In this document: piece after piece, positions 12,517 to 20,165 of the stretch
How positions within the stretch are numbered: the stretch's first letter is position 1
Layout of the letters: each line of letters starts with the position of its first letter
Virus record (IMG/VR): IMGVR_UViG_3300025646_000454
Location: 1 to 21,226 of that record
Length of the DNA stretch: 21,226 nucleotides
Direction: 5' to 3' (one strand)
Origin: a virus
Translations under genes and position numbers: made by a program
Notes under the pieces: generated by a model
Database searches by the model: none
Told to the model about the DNA's origin: nothing
What the model saw: the letters and a program-made list of their open reading frames with translations, nothing else

Positions 12517-14392
12517 GGAAACGGTACAGATAGACGTAGAATCCAATGCAACGGACCAAACCAATGAATTGGTAGGTGCGATCAATGAGCTCAAGGATGC
12601 TATCAAAGAGATGTCCTCCGGCCTTGAGAAAGGCCTAGGAGACGTCGACAAGGGCCTCAAGGATACAAAAGACAGTGTCGAGGCGGTAGGCGAAACAGCA
12701 GGAAAGAGCGAGAAGGGCGTAAGCAAACTCTCCAAGGCCTTCGGTAATATCGGAAAGGCATCAGGGATCATCTTCCTTGTGGAGAAAGCAATGGAGATCC
12801 TATACGATCTCTTTAATAACAACCAAAGAGTAGTGGACGCCTTCAACACGGCGTTCAACTTCCTGCAAATAGCCTTCAGCGACTTCGTCAAGTTTATCGA
12901 GAGCAACATAGGAGGCATCACAGGATTCTTCAAAGACATCTTTGAAAACCCGGTAGAGAGCATAAAGTCCTTTGGTACGGCAATAGCAGAGAACATACTC
13001 GAGCGCCTGTCAAGTATATTGGATGTTGCCGGTTATGTTGGAAAGGCACTTAAAAGTTTATTCACAGGAGACTTTGCCGGTGCCATAGAGAACGTGAAAG
13101 AAGCAGGTAAAGAAATGGTCGATGTCTTTACCGGAGTAGACAACTCCGCAGAGAAGATAGCAGACGGCACCAAAAAGATAGCAGGAGCCGTAGTAGACTA
13201 TACCAAGAAGACATACCAGGCAGCAGGAGCAATGACCGAGCTCAACAAGCAAGCCGAACTTGCTGATGTCATCAACCAGGGACTCATCGAGAAGTACGAT
13301 CTACAAGCGGAACAACAAAGACAGATCCGTGACGACGAGAGAAACACCATCGAAGAGCGCATCGCAGCTAACAATCGCCTAGGGGAGATCCTAGACGAGC
13401 AAGAGGCAGCAATGCGAGCAAACGCACAAATCCGACTAGCCCAGGCACAACAGAACGCTAAACTTGACGAGAACAACATAGAGTTCCAAAGGGAACTGAT
13501 TGATGCAAGAAACGAAGTAGCTGCAGTAGACGCACAGATCGCAGGATTCAGATCAGAGCAACTATCTAACCAGGAAGCACTCGAGCGTGAACTGCTCGAG
13601 ATCGCACGAGGAAAGAAAGAAGCGGAGATCGAAGCCAATGAGATCAGCAAGCAAGCAGCAATCGATGCAGAGGAAAACACCCTGAAAAGACTCGAGCTGG
13701 AAAAGGAACTAGCAAAGGCCACAAAGGAATCACGAGTAAGCATCATCGAAGACGAGCTGGCCCTAACGAAGGAGGGCACAGCACGCTACCAGGAACTCCT
13801 AGACGAGAAACTACTCCTCGAGACAGAATACGCAGCAGAGAGCAAGCGTATCGACAGGGAGACAGAGCTAACCAAGCGTGAAGAGCGTGAGCAAACCATA
13901 CAGATGGGCTACGACCTTACCAAGCAAGGCCTCGAAGCGGCAATGGCGCTATCGGAAGCCTTCGCTGGGGAAAGCGAAGCACAGCAGCGTAGAGCATTCA
14001 ACGTACAGAAAGCACTATCAGCAGCCAACACCGTGATCAGCACAATCGAAGGTGCACAAAATGCATACACCACAGCACAGAAGAGTCCTATCACAGCAGC
14101 CTTCCCTGCCTACCCGGCTATCCAGGCCGGGCTTGCAACAGCATTTGGTATAGCGAAGCTCAAGCAGATTCAAAACCAGCAGTTCAATGCGAGCAGCGTG
14201 CCGTCGACAACGTCGGCACCGGCAACAGTTGGATCAAGAACTCCTCAATTTAATATTGTAGGAACCAGTGGAATTAACCAAATTGCACAAAGCCTAAACC
14301 AGGACCGTCCGGTAAGGGCGTATGTGGTAGGAAGCGACGTATCAACACAACAGCAATTAGATAGAAACAGAGTAAAAACAGCATCATTATGA
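12506..14392 (+). CDS. Tail tape measure protein (628 aa)
   Basis: Very helical protein, rich in Ala/Glu/Lys/Gln. The N-terminal region (1-80) is charged coiled coil; hydrophobic stretches follow at about 87-103 (SGIIFLVEKAMEILYDLF) and 115-200 (FLQIAFSDFVKFIES, IGGITGFF, YVGKALKSLF). A long coiled coil spans about 245-480, and a hydrophobic FPAYPAIQAGLATAFGIAKL lies near 530-555. This is the classic tape-measure composition. At about 1.5 angstrom per residue it predicts a tail of at most about 94 nm, suitable for a siphovirus. The protein sets tail length and is ejected with DNA. The stop overlaps the protease start (ATGA). Confidence 0.85.
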   Translation: MAIKETVQIDVESNATDQTNELVGAINELKDAIKEMSSGLEKGLGDVDKGLKDTKDSVEAVGETAGKSEKGVSKLSKAFGNIGKASGIIFLVEKAMEILYDLFNNNQRVVDAFNTAFNFLQIAFSDFVKFIESNIGGITGFFKDIFENPVESIKSFGTAIAENILERLSSILDVAGYVGKALKSLFTGDFAGAIENVKEAGKEMVDVFTGVDNSAEKIADGTKKIAGAVVDYTKKTYQAAGAMTELNKQAELADVINQGLIEKYDLQAEQQRQIRDDERNTIEERIAANNRLGEILDEQEAAMRANAQIRLAQAQQNAKLDENNIEFQRELIDARNEVAAVDAQIAGFRSEQLSNQEALERELLEIARGKKEAEIEANEISKQAAIDAEENTLKRLELEKELAKATKESRVSIIEDELALTKEGTARYQELLDEKLLLETEYAAESKRIDRETELTKREEREQTIQMGYDLTKQGLEAAMALSEAFAGESEAQQRRAFNVQKALSAANTVISTIEGAQNAYTTAQKSPITAAFPAYPAIQAGLATAFGIAKLKQIQNQQFNASSVPSTTSAPATVGSRTPQFNIVGTSGINQIAQSLNQDRPVRAYVVGSDVSTQQQLDRNRVKTASL

Positions 14393-15030
14393 AAATAGTA
14401 GAACTGATACTAGACGAGGAAGAAATGATGGCCGGAGTGCAGGCCATCTCTATTGTGGAGTACCCTGCAATCGAAGAGAACTTCGTGAAATTAAGCAAGG
14501 ACCAGGAGATCAAACTAGCAGAGGTAGACAGTGAGCGCCGCATCCTGATGGGACCGGCACTCATTCCAAACAAGACGATCTACCGTAAGAACGGAGAAGA
14601 CGAATACTACATCTACTTCAGCAAGGACACGATCCGTAAAGTAAGCGAGATGTTCCTTACCAAGGGAAACCAAAACAAGAGCACGCTAGAACACCAAATC
14701 GATCTGCAAGGATTGAGTGTGGTAGAAAGCTGGATCGTCGAAGGAGAGCAAGACAAAAGCCGAGCCTTCGGTATGGAGGTACCGGAAGGCACCTGGATGG
14801 TATCGATGAAGGTCTACAATGAGGACGTATGGGAAAAGTACGTGAAGACCGGAAAGGTGAAAGGCTTCTCCATAGAAGGCTACTTTGCCGATAAGGTGAA
14901 TATGGGAAAACAGCTAGACCTCGAGGAGATCATCGATGAGGAACAACAAGCTGAAATACTCCTAGAGGAGATTCGCAAAGAGCTAGAAACGCTAAAAAGC
15001 GTTTCCGAAAATGCAACAAACAAGAAATAA
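14389..15030 (+). CDS. XkdF-type prohead maturation protease (213 aa)
   Basis: The sequence follows the Phage_XkdF serine-protease-like domain: RRILMGPALIPNKTIYRK (50-67), YYIYFSKDTIRKVSEMFL (73-90), STLEHQ with H102, LSVVESWIVEGEQDKSRAFG (109-128), PEGTWMVSMKV and VKGFSIEGYF with S161. H102 and S161 are the likely catalytic pair. The acidic, helical C-terminus (175-213) may act as a scaffold-binding tail. It would cleave scaffold and capsid precursors during prohead maturation. Position just before the scaffold and capsid genes fits. Catalytic assignment is from family resemblance. Confidence 0.8.
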   Translation: MKIVELILDEEEMMAGVQAISIVEYPAIEENFVKLSKDQEIKLAEVDSERRILMGPALIPNKTIYRKNGEDEYYIYFSKDTIRKVSEMFLTKGNQNKSTLEHQIDLQGLSVVESWIVEGEQDKSRAFGMEVPEGTWMVSMKVYNEDVWEKYVKTGKVKGFSIEGYFADKVNMGKQLDLEEIIDEEQQAEILLEEIRKELETLKSVSENATNKK

Positions 15031-15032
15031 TT

Positions 15033-15047
15033 AGTTATTTATATATG
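15033..15047 (+). promoter_or_regulatory. Start-codon element AGTTATTTATATATG, copy 2
   Basis: Exact 15-nt match to 7422-7436 and 18049-18063; the ATG at 15045-15047 begins the scaffold-like gene. The whole 14-nt gap after the protease stop consists of this element plus two bases. Confidence 0.6.
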
Positions 15048-15617
15048 AAAGCGACAGAGACTCTAAACAAAATCGCAAATCTGCTTAACGTAGATTTGTC
15101 AGCCCAGGAAGAAGTGAAGCTCGAGCAAATGCGTCTCGAGAACGGAACAGTAATCGAAGCAGAATCCTTTGAAGCAGGAGAAGCAGTATTCATTGTAACG
15201 GAAGACGAGCGTGTAGCCTTACCAATCGGCGACTACGAGCTAGAGAACGGAATGACGTTGATCGTAGCGGAAGAAGGAGTAATTGGTGAGATCCGTGAAG
15301 GTGAAGTAGAGGAAGCTCCAGCAGCCGAAGAGCCTGCTGAAGAAGTAGAAGCTGCAGAAGAAGAGATGGCCTACGCTACCAAAGAGGAGTTAGGTGCAGC
15401 TATCGATGAGCTCAAAGGAATGATCGAAGAGATCAAAGGAATGATGGCTCCGAAAGAAGAGGAGATGGCGAAAGAGGAATTGTCTGCAAAACAACCTGCA
15501 GCAAAGCCAATCAAAGCTAACCCGGAAGCAAAGCAGCCTACAAGTATGAAGGCCTTCGCTCACGCAGCGAAGTCTACTACCCTGGACCGAGTGCTTTCTA
15601 AAATCGCACAACGATAA
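15045..15617 (+). CDS. Capsid scaffold-like protein (190 aa)
   Basis: Start fixed by the repeated start-codon element. An N-terminal helix (ETLNKIANLLNVDLSA) precedes a small beta domain with two LENG-centred repeats (31-34, 66-69; GDYELENGMTLIV). An extremely acidic Glu/Ala/Pro stretch (84-108) follows, then a short coiled coil (KEELGAAIDELKGMIEEIKGMM, 113-134) and a basic, Lys/Ala-rich C-terminus (145-190). Acidic coiled-coil proteins between protease and major capsid genes are typically scaffolds. The basic C-terminus could be the capsid-binding part. I am confident of the context but less so of the exact role. Confidence 0.65.
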   Translation: MKATETLNKIANLLNVDLSAQEEVKLEQMRLENGTVIEAESFEAGEAVFIVTEDERVALPIGDYELENGMTLIVAEEGVIGEIREGEVEEAPAAEEPAEEVEAAEEEMAYATKEELGAAIDELKGMIEEIKGMMAPKEEEMAKEELSAKQPAAKPIKANPEAKQPTSMKAFAHAAKSTTLDRVLSKIAQR

Positions 15618-16003
15618 TGAAGCAGGTAGAGAAGATCTGGTCAGAGATGGCCTCAAAGAAAGCAGAGCTTTCCAAAGAGAAGGTGGAGCTGTCAGTTATC
15701 GGTGATCTTAACAAACTTGCTCAAGAAGCAAAAGACCTGCAAGGTGATATCGAGCGTTCAGAGCAAGATATGAAAGACCTTATTGATTCTATGTCAAACA
15801 TCGGAATGCAAGCAGGAGAAGAACTAGACTATGCTGAAAAGCTAGATGACGATCTTGAAAATGCAATCAGAACAGCGCTAAACGCTGCTGAAGCATTGGG
15901 TATTGGCAAAGTTCCTGAAATTGACGACGCAGTAGAAAGAAGAGCAAATCTGCGTAAGGCATACAATGACGCCTACGCACAGTGGAAAAAACTAGACTTT
16001 TAA
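15617..16003 (+). CDS. Helical head-region protein, tandem paralog 1 (128 aa)
   Basis: All-helical and acidic, with the N-terminal signature IWSEMASKKAELSKEKVELS (7-26), heptad-like middle segments (QEAKDLQGDIERSEQDMKDL) and a C-terminal LGIGKVPEIDDAVERRANLRK. The next gene encodes a protein of identical length with matching landmarks (LWSEMA, AKEIGVDVPELDEARKA), so the two arose by duplication. From memory, single members sit before the capsid gene in other Bacteroidetes phages, without assigned function. Scaffold, decoration or head-assembly chaperone roles are possible. TAATG junction with the scaffold gene. Confidence 0.65.
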   Translation: MKQVEKIWSEMASKKAELSKEKVELSVIGDLNKLAQEAKDLQGDIERSEQDMKDLIDSMSNIGMQAGEELDYAEKLDDDLENAIRTALNAAEALGIGKVPEIDDAVERRANLRKAYNDAYAQWKKLDF

Positions 16004-16390
16004 ATGAAAGCGCTATACAACCTTTGGTCTGAAATGGCCAAACCGAAACAAGAGCTAGCTTCCCAGGAAGTGAAGCTGTCTGCAGTAGAAGAACTAGAGC
16101 GCAGCACTGATGTGTTTCTTGACGAAGCAAGAGAGCTAGAAGGTTATATTTTGGATTTCGATCAACATATGGACCGTGCACTCGGAACATACAGAATGAT
16201 GCTAGGACTCTACGAATCGCTAGATTCTGAATTAGGTGATTTTGATCAACAGATTGACAAGGTAGCTGCAGCAGCAAAAGAGATTGGAGTAGACGTCCCT
16301 GAACTAGACGAAGCTCGTAAAGCTATGAGATCAGCTGAAGAAGCATATGCGGATGCAGAGGAGCGCATCCGCAAATACAATTTACTATAA
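16004..16390 (+). CDS. Helical head-region protein, tandem paralog 2 (128 aa)
   Basis: Starts immediately after the stop of its paralog with no gap. Shared features: the N-terminal LWSEMAKPKQELASQEVKLS, similarly spaced Leu/Asp heptads, and AAAAKEIGVDVPELDEARKA (about 91-110) opposite GIGKVPEIDDA in the first copy. Identity is low outside these blocks, so the duplication is old or diverged quickly. A long Met/Tyr-containing segment (TYRMMLGLYESLDSELGDF) differs from paralog 1, which suggests that the copies now have different partners. Function unknown. Confidence 0.65.
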   Translation: MKALYNLWSEMAKPKQELASQEVKLSAVEELERSTDVFLDEARELEGYILDFDQHMDRALGTYRMMLGLYESLDSELGDFDQQIDKVAAAAKEIGVDVPELDEARKAMRSAEEAYADAEERIRKYNLL

Positions 16391-16417
16391 AATTAATTTA
16401 ATCAAAAACGAATAGAA

Positions 16418-17338
16418 ATGGCAACATCTATTACTACAACTTACGCTGGCGAATTTGCAGGTAAGTACGTGTCAGCTGCTCTATTGAGCGCAGACACAAT
16501 TGAAGGCGGTGGTATCACCGTTAAGCCAAACGTGAAGTACAAAGAAGTAATGAAAACTCTTTCTACTAACGCATTGGTAAAAGACGCAGCTTGTGACTTT
16601 GCTGATCAGTCAACAGTGACTCTAGCAGAGCGCATCTTGCAACCGGAAGAGTTCCAGGTAAACTTGGAATTGTGTAAGAAAGACTTCCATTCTGACTGGG
16701 AAGCAGTACAAATGGGCTACAGCGCATTTGACAACTTGCCTCCTAGCTTCGCTGACTTCTTGTTAGGTCACGTGATTGCTAAAGTAGCACAGAAGACAGA
16801 AGAGAACATCTGGAAAGGTGTAACTGCTAACGCAGGTGAGTTTAACGGCTTCGCTACTTTGTTGGCTGCTGACTCTGACGTAATCGACGTAACAGGTACT
16901 ACAGTAACTGCTGCAAACGTTATCACTGAATTGGGTAAAGTAGTTGACGCTATCCCAACTGCAGTATACGGTAAAGAAGACTTGTACTTGTACGTATCAA
17001 GCAACGTAGCTCGTGCATACGTACGTGCTCTAGGTGGCTTCGGTGCTTCAGGTTTGGGTGCGAATGGTGTGCGTAACGAAGGAACAACTTGGTTCAATGG
17101 TCAAGACTTGGCTTTCGACGGCGTTAAATTGTTCGTAGCTCCAGGTATGACTGACAACGAGATCGTAGCTGCACAGAAGAGCAACTTGTTCTTCGGTACA
17201 GGATTGTTGTCTGACCACAACGAAGTGAAGTTGATCGATATGGCTGACTTGGACGGATCACAAAACGTTCGTGTGGTTATGCGCTTCACTGCAGGTGTTC
17301 AGTACGGTATCGGTAGCGACATCGTATACTACACCTAA
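16418..17338 (+). CDS. Major capsid protein (306 aa)
   Basis: Recognised from position after protease and scaffold, size near 300 residues, and sequence style: TLSTNALVKDAACDFADQ (46-63), KKDFHSDWEAVQMGYSAFD and PSFADFLLGHVIAKVAQKTEENIWKG near 90-135, then YLYVSSNVARAYVRALGG and the C-terminal NVRVVMRFTAGVQYGIGSDI. This is compatible with an HK97-type fold. There is no obvious N-terminal cleavage site. Codon use differs sharply from neighbours: about 20 of 25 Leu codons are TTG (others mostly use CTA/CTC), with GCT, CGT and GGT frequent, as in very highly expressed genes. A strong terminator follows 22 nt after the stop. Confidence 0.85.
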   Translation: MATSITTTYAGEFAGKYVSAALLSADTIEGGGITVKPNVKYKEVMKTLSTNALVKDAACDFADQSTVTLAERILQPEEFQVNLELCKKDFHSDWEAVQMGYSAFDNLPPSFADFLLGHVIAKVAQKTEENIWKGVTANAGEFNGFATLLAADSDVIDVTGTTVTAANVITELGKVVDAIPTAVYGKEDLYLYVSSNVARAYVRALGGFGASGLGANGVRNEGTTWFNGQDLAFDGVKLFVAPGMTDNEIVAAQKSNLFFGTGLLSDHNEVKLIDMADLDGSQNVRVVMRFTAGVQYGIGSDIVYYT

Positions 17339-17360
17339 TCAATAGGACATAGATAGATGA

Positions 17361-17395
17361 AAGGGCAGGTGGGCAAAAGCCTGTCTGCCCTTTTT
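17361..17395 (+). terminator. Intrinsic terminator after the capsid gene
   Basis: AAGGGCAG (17361-17368) pairs with CTGCCCTT (17385-17392). Continuing inward, GTG/TGT pair as three G-U wobbles and GGC/GCC close an AAAA loop, giving a continuous 14-bp stem followed by a T-run (17391-17395). It is centred in the gap between capsid and tail-tube genes. Confidence 0.9.
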
Positions 17396-17422
17396 AATTT
17401 AAACGAATAAAAGAAAGAAACA

Positions 17423-17974
17423 ATGGCGTGCGATTTAACACAAGGCCGTAAGGCACCCTGTAAAGACGTAGTAGGTGGAATCACTGCTGTCTACTTTGCT
17501 GACTACGGTGACGCTGGAACAGCGACACTAGGCACAGACGGTGAGATCACAGACTTCTCTGCAGACTTCACGGTATACAAGTATGAGCTAAAAGGAAACA
17601 GCTCATTCGAACAATCAATCAACTCTAGCCGCGAGAACGGAACAACCTTCTTCGAGCAGACGTTGAACCTAACCTTGCCTAAATTAAGCAAGGAGGACCA
17701 CAATGAGATCAAGCTACTTGCTTACGGTCGTCCACAGATCTTCGTACAAGACTACAATGACAATTTGTTCGCAGTAGGTCTAGAGCACGGAGCAGAGGTA
17801 ACCGGAGGAACAATTGTGACAGGAGCGGCAATGGGTGACCTATCAGGATACACATTGACATTCACTGCCCAGGAGGTACTACCTGCTAACTTTGTGAACG
17901 GAGCAACAGCAGCAGATCCATTCGGTGGATTGTCTACATCTACAGTTAATGTAACTGAAGGAACGAACTCTTAA
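17423..17974 (+). CDS. Tail tube-like major structural protein (183 aa)
   Basis: Beta-rich, beginning ACDLTQGRKAPCKDVVGGIT with two cysteines (C3, C13), then AVYFADYGDAG, FTVYKYELKGNSSFEQSINS, a strand-rich LNLTLPKLSKEDHNEIKLLA and VTGGTIVTGAAMGDLSGYTLTFTAQE. Size, beta content, abundant-gene codon use and a dedicated terminator fit a tail tube (major tail) protein. From memory, the opening block recurs in Bacteroidetes phages as a virion protein. A role as a capsid decoration protein is the main alternative, since it lies directly after the capsid gene. The leader shares AATTTAA...AACGAATA with that of the capsid gene. Confidence 0.65.
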   Translation: MACDLTQGRKAPCKDVVGGITAVYFADYGDAGTATLGTDGEITDFSADFTVYKYELKGNSSFEQSINSSRENGTTFFEQTLNLTLPKLSKEDHNEIKLLAYGRPQIFVQDYNDNLFAVGLEHGAEVTGGTIVTGAAMGDLSGYTLTFTAQEVLPANFVNGATAADPFGGLSTSTVNVTEGTNS

Positions 17975-17999
17975 TCAGCCCAAGAGTAAGTAAACACAG

Positions 18000-18029
18000 G
18001 GGACGGCATAACAGCCGTCCCTTTTTTTT
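18000..18029 (+). terminator. Intrinsic terminator after the tail-tube-like gene
   Basis: GGGACGGC (18000-18007), loop ATAACA, GCCGTCCC (18014-18021): a perfect 8-bp GC-rich stem followed by eight T residues. With the terminator at 17361 it brackets the tail-tube-like gene. Confidence 0.92.
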
Positions 18030-18048
18030 GCACAAAACCGGATTTTTC

Positions 18049-18063
18049 AGTTATTTATATATG
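18049..18063 (+). promoter_or_regulatory. Start-codon element AGTTATTTATATATG, copy 3
   Basis: Third exact copy, ending in the ATG at 18061-18063. Only about 20 nt separate it from the terminator, so if transcription restarts here the promoter must lie in or very near this element. Confidence 0.6.
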
Positions 18064-18396
18064 CACATAGTAAGAACTGACAATCAACTCCTGAAGATCA
18101 CACCAAGATCCTATTCAACGGACCAGGTGACGGTAACGGTAACAAACGAGACGACAAACACGTCACAAGAGCAAACGCTCACACCGGTAGCATCAGGAAA
18201 CCATATGAACATCACCGGCACATTTACTTTTGCGCAAGGTATTTTTTACTATTTTGTTGTGTCTCAAGGAGGCAATGAGATCTACCGAGGTAAGATCTTC
18301 TGCACAGACCAAACAGACCTAGAGAAGTACACGGTTAACCAGGGACAATACGAAACATACGAAAAGGCTAACGCCAATGAATACATAACCCTATGA
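18061..18396 (+). CDS. Small beta-rich virion-region protein (111 aa)
   Basis: I chose ATG 18061 because it belongs to the repeated start-codon element. A longer frame from TTG at 18028 would begin inside the terminator's T-run. The protein alternates polar and hydrophobic residues (DQVTVTVTNETTNTSQEQTL, then FAQGIFYYFVVSQ and IYRGKIFCTDQTD), indicating an all-beta Ig-like or similar fold, and ends in a polar region with YETYEKANANEYITL. Position between tail tube and portal suggests a minor virion or neck component. No family is recognised with certainty. Stop overlaps the portal ATG (ATGA). Confidence 0.6.
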   Translation: MHIVRTDNQLLKITPRSYSTDQVTVTVTNETTNTSQEQTLTPVASGNHMNITGTFTFAQGIFYYFVVSQGGNEIYRGKIFCTDQTDLEKYTVNQGQYETYEKANANEYITL

Positions 18397-20165
18397 TGAA
18401 GGTACACAGCATCAATCTGTCGAGCTACACGAGACCTGCAGTCATCGAGCAACGCAACAAAGACTACGTTGAATACGGTGAAGATAACAACTACTATCAA
18501 TACCTGATTGATCGCTACAACGGCAGCCCTACAAATAACGCCATTATAAACGCTGTAAGCGACTTAATCTATGGAAAGGGGATAGACGCTACAGACAGCT
18601 CTAAAAAGCCAGGAGAGTACGCTCAAATGCGTTCTCTTGTTCATCCGTCCTGCTTGAAGAAAGTGACAGCCGATCTTAAAATGATGGGCCAATGTGCTTT
18701 CCAGGTAATCTACAGTGCGGACCGTCGTGTCGCACAAGTAGAGCATATGCCTATTCAAACGCTCCGAGCAGAGAAGATGAATGACGAAGGCGACATCGAA
18801 GCATACTATTATGCTGCAGATTGGACCAAGGTAGGCCCACAGCACAAGCCGGAACGCATCCCAGCGTTCGGATACAGCAGCGAGAACCTAGAGATCCTGG
18901 TAGTACGCCCTTACAAAGCAGGATACTACTACTACAGCCCGGTAGACTACCAAGGAGGACTACCTTATGCAGAGCTAGAAGAAGAAGTAGCAAACTACCA
19001 CCTGAACAACATCAAAAACGGAATGGCACCGTCGATGTTGATCAACTTTAACAACGGAGTGCCTGACGAGGAAGAGCGTCTCCTGATAGAGAGACGCATC
19101 CTAGACAAATGGTCAGGATCAAGCAATGCCGGTAGAGCAATCATTGCCTTTAACGAGAGCAAAGAGCTAGCAGCGACAATCGATCCGGTACAACTATCGG
19201 ACGCAGCGCAGCAATACGAGTTCCTATCCGGAGAAGCAATGCAGAAGCTGATGGTCTCACACCGTGTGACCTCACCAATGCTCCTAGGGATCAAAGACAA
19301 CAGTGGACTAGGAAACAACGCCGAGGAGATCGAGACAGCAACGCTGCTCTTCGACAACACGGTGATCCGTCCATTCCAGGAGATGATCCTCGATGCGCTA
19401 GATCAAATCCTAGCAGTAAACGACATCAACCTGGACCTATACTTCAAGACACTGCAGCCGTTAGAGTTTACGGACAGAAGCGCAGCAGCAACAAAAGAAG
19501 AAACAGAGAAGGAAACAGGAGAGAAGCTCTCCACCTGCCTATCAGAGATGCCCAAGCAATACGATAACTACGTAGACGAGCTCATAGGGCTCGGCGAGGA
19601 CATCAATGAAGAGGAGTGGGAACTAGTAGACGAGAGAGAGGTCGACTACGACCAGGAGGAAGCGCTAGATAAGATGATCGGCCTAGCCAGCACAGGAACT
19701 GCACGCCCACGTGCAAAGAGTGAGCAGGATGCCGAGAAAGAAGGCGTCACTTTCCTAGTGCGCTACCAATACGCACCTAACAGAGCAGGAGCAGACAGCA
19801 GAGAATTCTGCAAGAAGATGGTCGCAGCAAACAAGGTCTACCGAAAGGAAGACATCGTAGCCCTGGACAATAAAGTGGTAAATGCCGGGTTCGGCCCTTA
19901 CGGAGCCGACACCTACAGCATATGGCTATACAAGGGAGGACCAAGATGCCACCACAAATGGTTTAGAAAGACCTATATGAGCCGCAATGGCGTCAAGCCG
20001 GATCCAAGCTCACCAAATGCAAAAACGGTCAGCAGAAGCGAAGCTAGAAAGGCAGGATTCAATCCACCAAGCAACCCTAACAAGGTAAGTGTGGCTCCAA
20101 ACAAAATGAAGAACAAAGGATTCATCAATCCGAAGAGTCCTAAAGACATTCAACCCGGTATCTAA
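18393..20165 (+). CDS. Portal protein with C-terminal MuF-like extension (590 aa)
   Basis: Residues 1-400 read as a portal protein: EYGEDNNYYQYLIDRYNGSP (27-46), NAIINAVSDLIYGKG (49-63, a hallmark of PBSX/HK97-type portals), AFQVIYSADRRVAQVEHMP (102-120), then EYLSGEAMQKLMVSHRVTSP-like clip/stem segments and a wing region. The portal ring is the DNA entry point and binds terminase and connector. After an acidic linker (380-445), residues about 450-525 form a second domain with SREFCKKMVAANKVYRKEDI and GGPRCHHKWFRK, resembling the Cys/His end of Mu F/SPP1 gp7 head-morphogenesis proteins; a basic tail follows. The fusion would replace a separate MuF gene, of which none is seen here. ATG at 18396 is an equally possible start. 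Confidence 0.85.
   Translation: MMKVHSINLSSYTRPAVIEQRNKDYVEYGEDNNYYQYLIDRYNGSPTNNAIINAVSDLIYGKGIDATDSSKKPGEYAQMRSLVHPSCLKKVTADLKMMGQCAFQVIYSADRRVAQVEHMPIQTLRAEKMNDEGDIEAYYYAADWTKVGPQHKPERIPAFGYSSENLEILVVRPYKAGYYYYSPVDYQGGLPYAELEEEVANYHLNNIKNGMAPSMLINFNNGVPDEEERLLIERRILDKWSGSSNAGRAIIAFNESKELAATIDPVQLSDAAQQYEFLSGEAMQKLMVSHRVTSPMLLGIKDNSGLGNNAEEIETATLLFDNTVIRPFQEMILDALDQILAVNDINLDLYFKTLQPLEFTDRSAAATKEETEKETGEKLSTCLSEMPKQYDNYVDELIGLGEDINEEEWELVDEREVDYDQEEALDKMIGLASTGTARPRAKSEQDAEKEGVTFLVRYQYAPNRAGADSREFCKKMVAANKVYRKEDIVALDNKVVNAGFGPYGADTYSIWLYKGGPRCHHKWFRKTYMSRNGVKPDPSSPNAKTVSRSEARKAGFNPPSNPNKVSVAPNKMKNKGFINPKSPKDIQPGI

Noticed and set aside
12409-13779. Long minus-strand ORFs (12409-12996, 195 codons; 13198-13779, 193 codons)
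   Set aside because: They mirror the tape measure gene in a complementary frame; composition is Ser/Leu/Ala-biased with no domain, and no minus-strand gene is otherwise supported.
18028-18060. Extended start (TTG 18028) for the 18061 gene
   Set aside because: It would start in the T-run of the terminator; the ATG in the repeated element is a better start.
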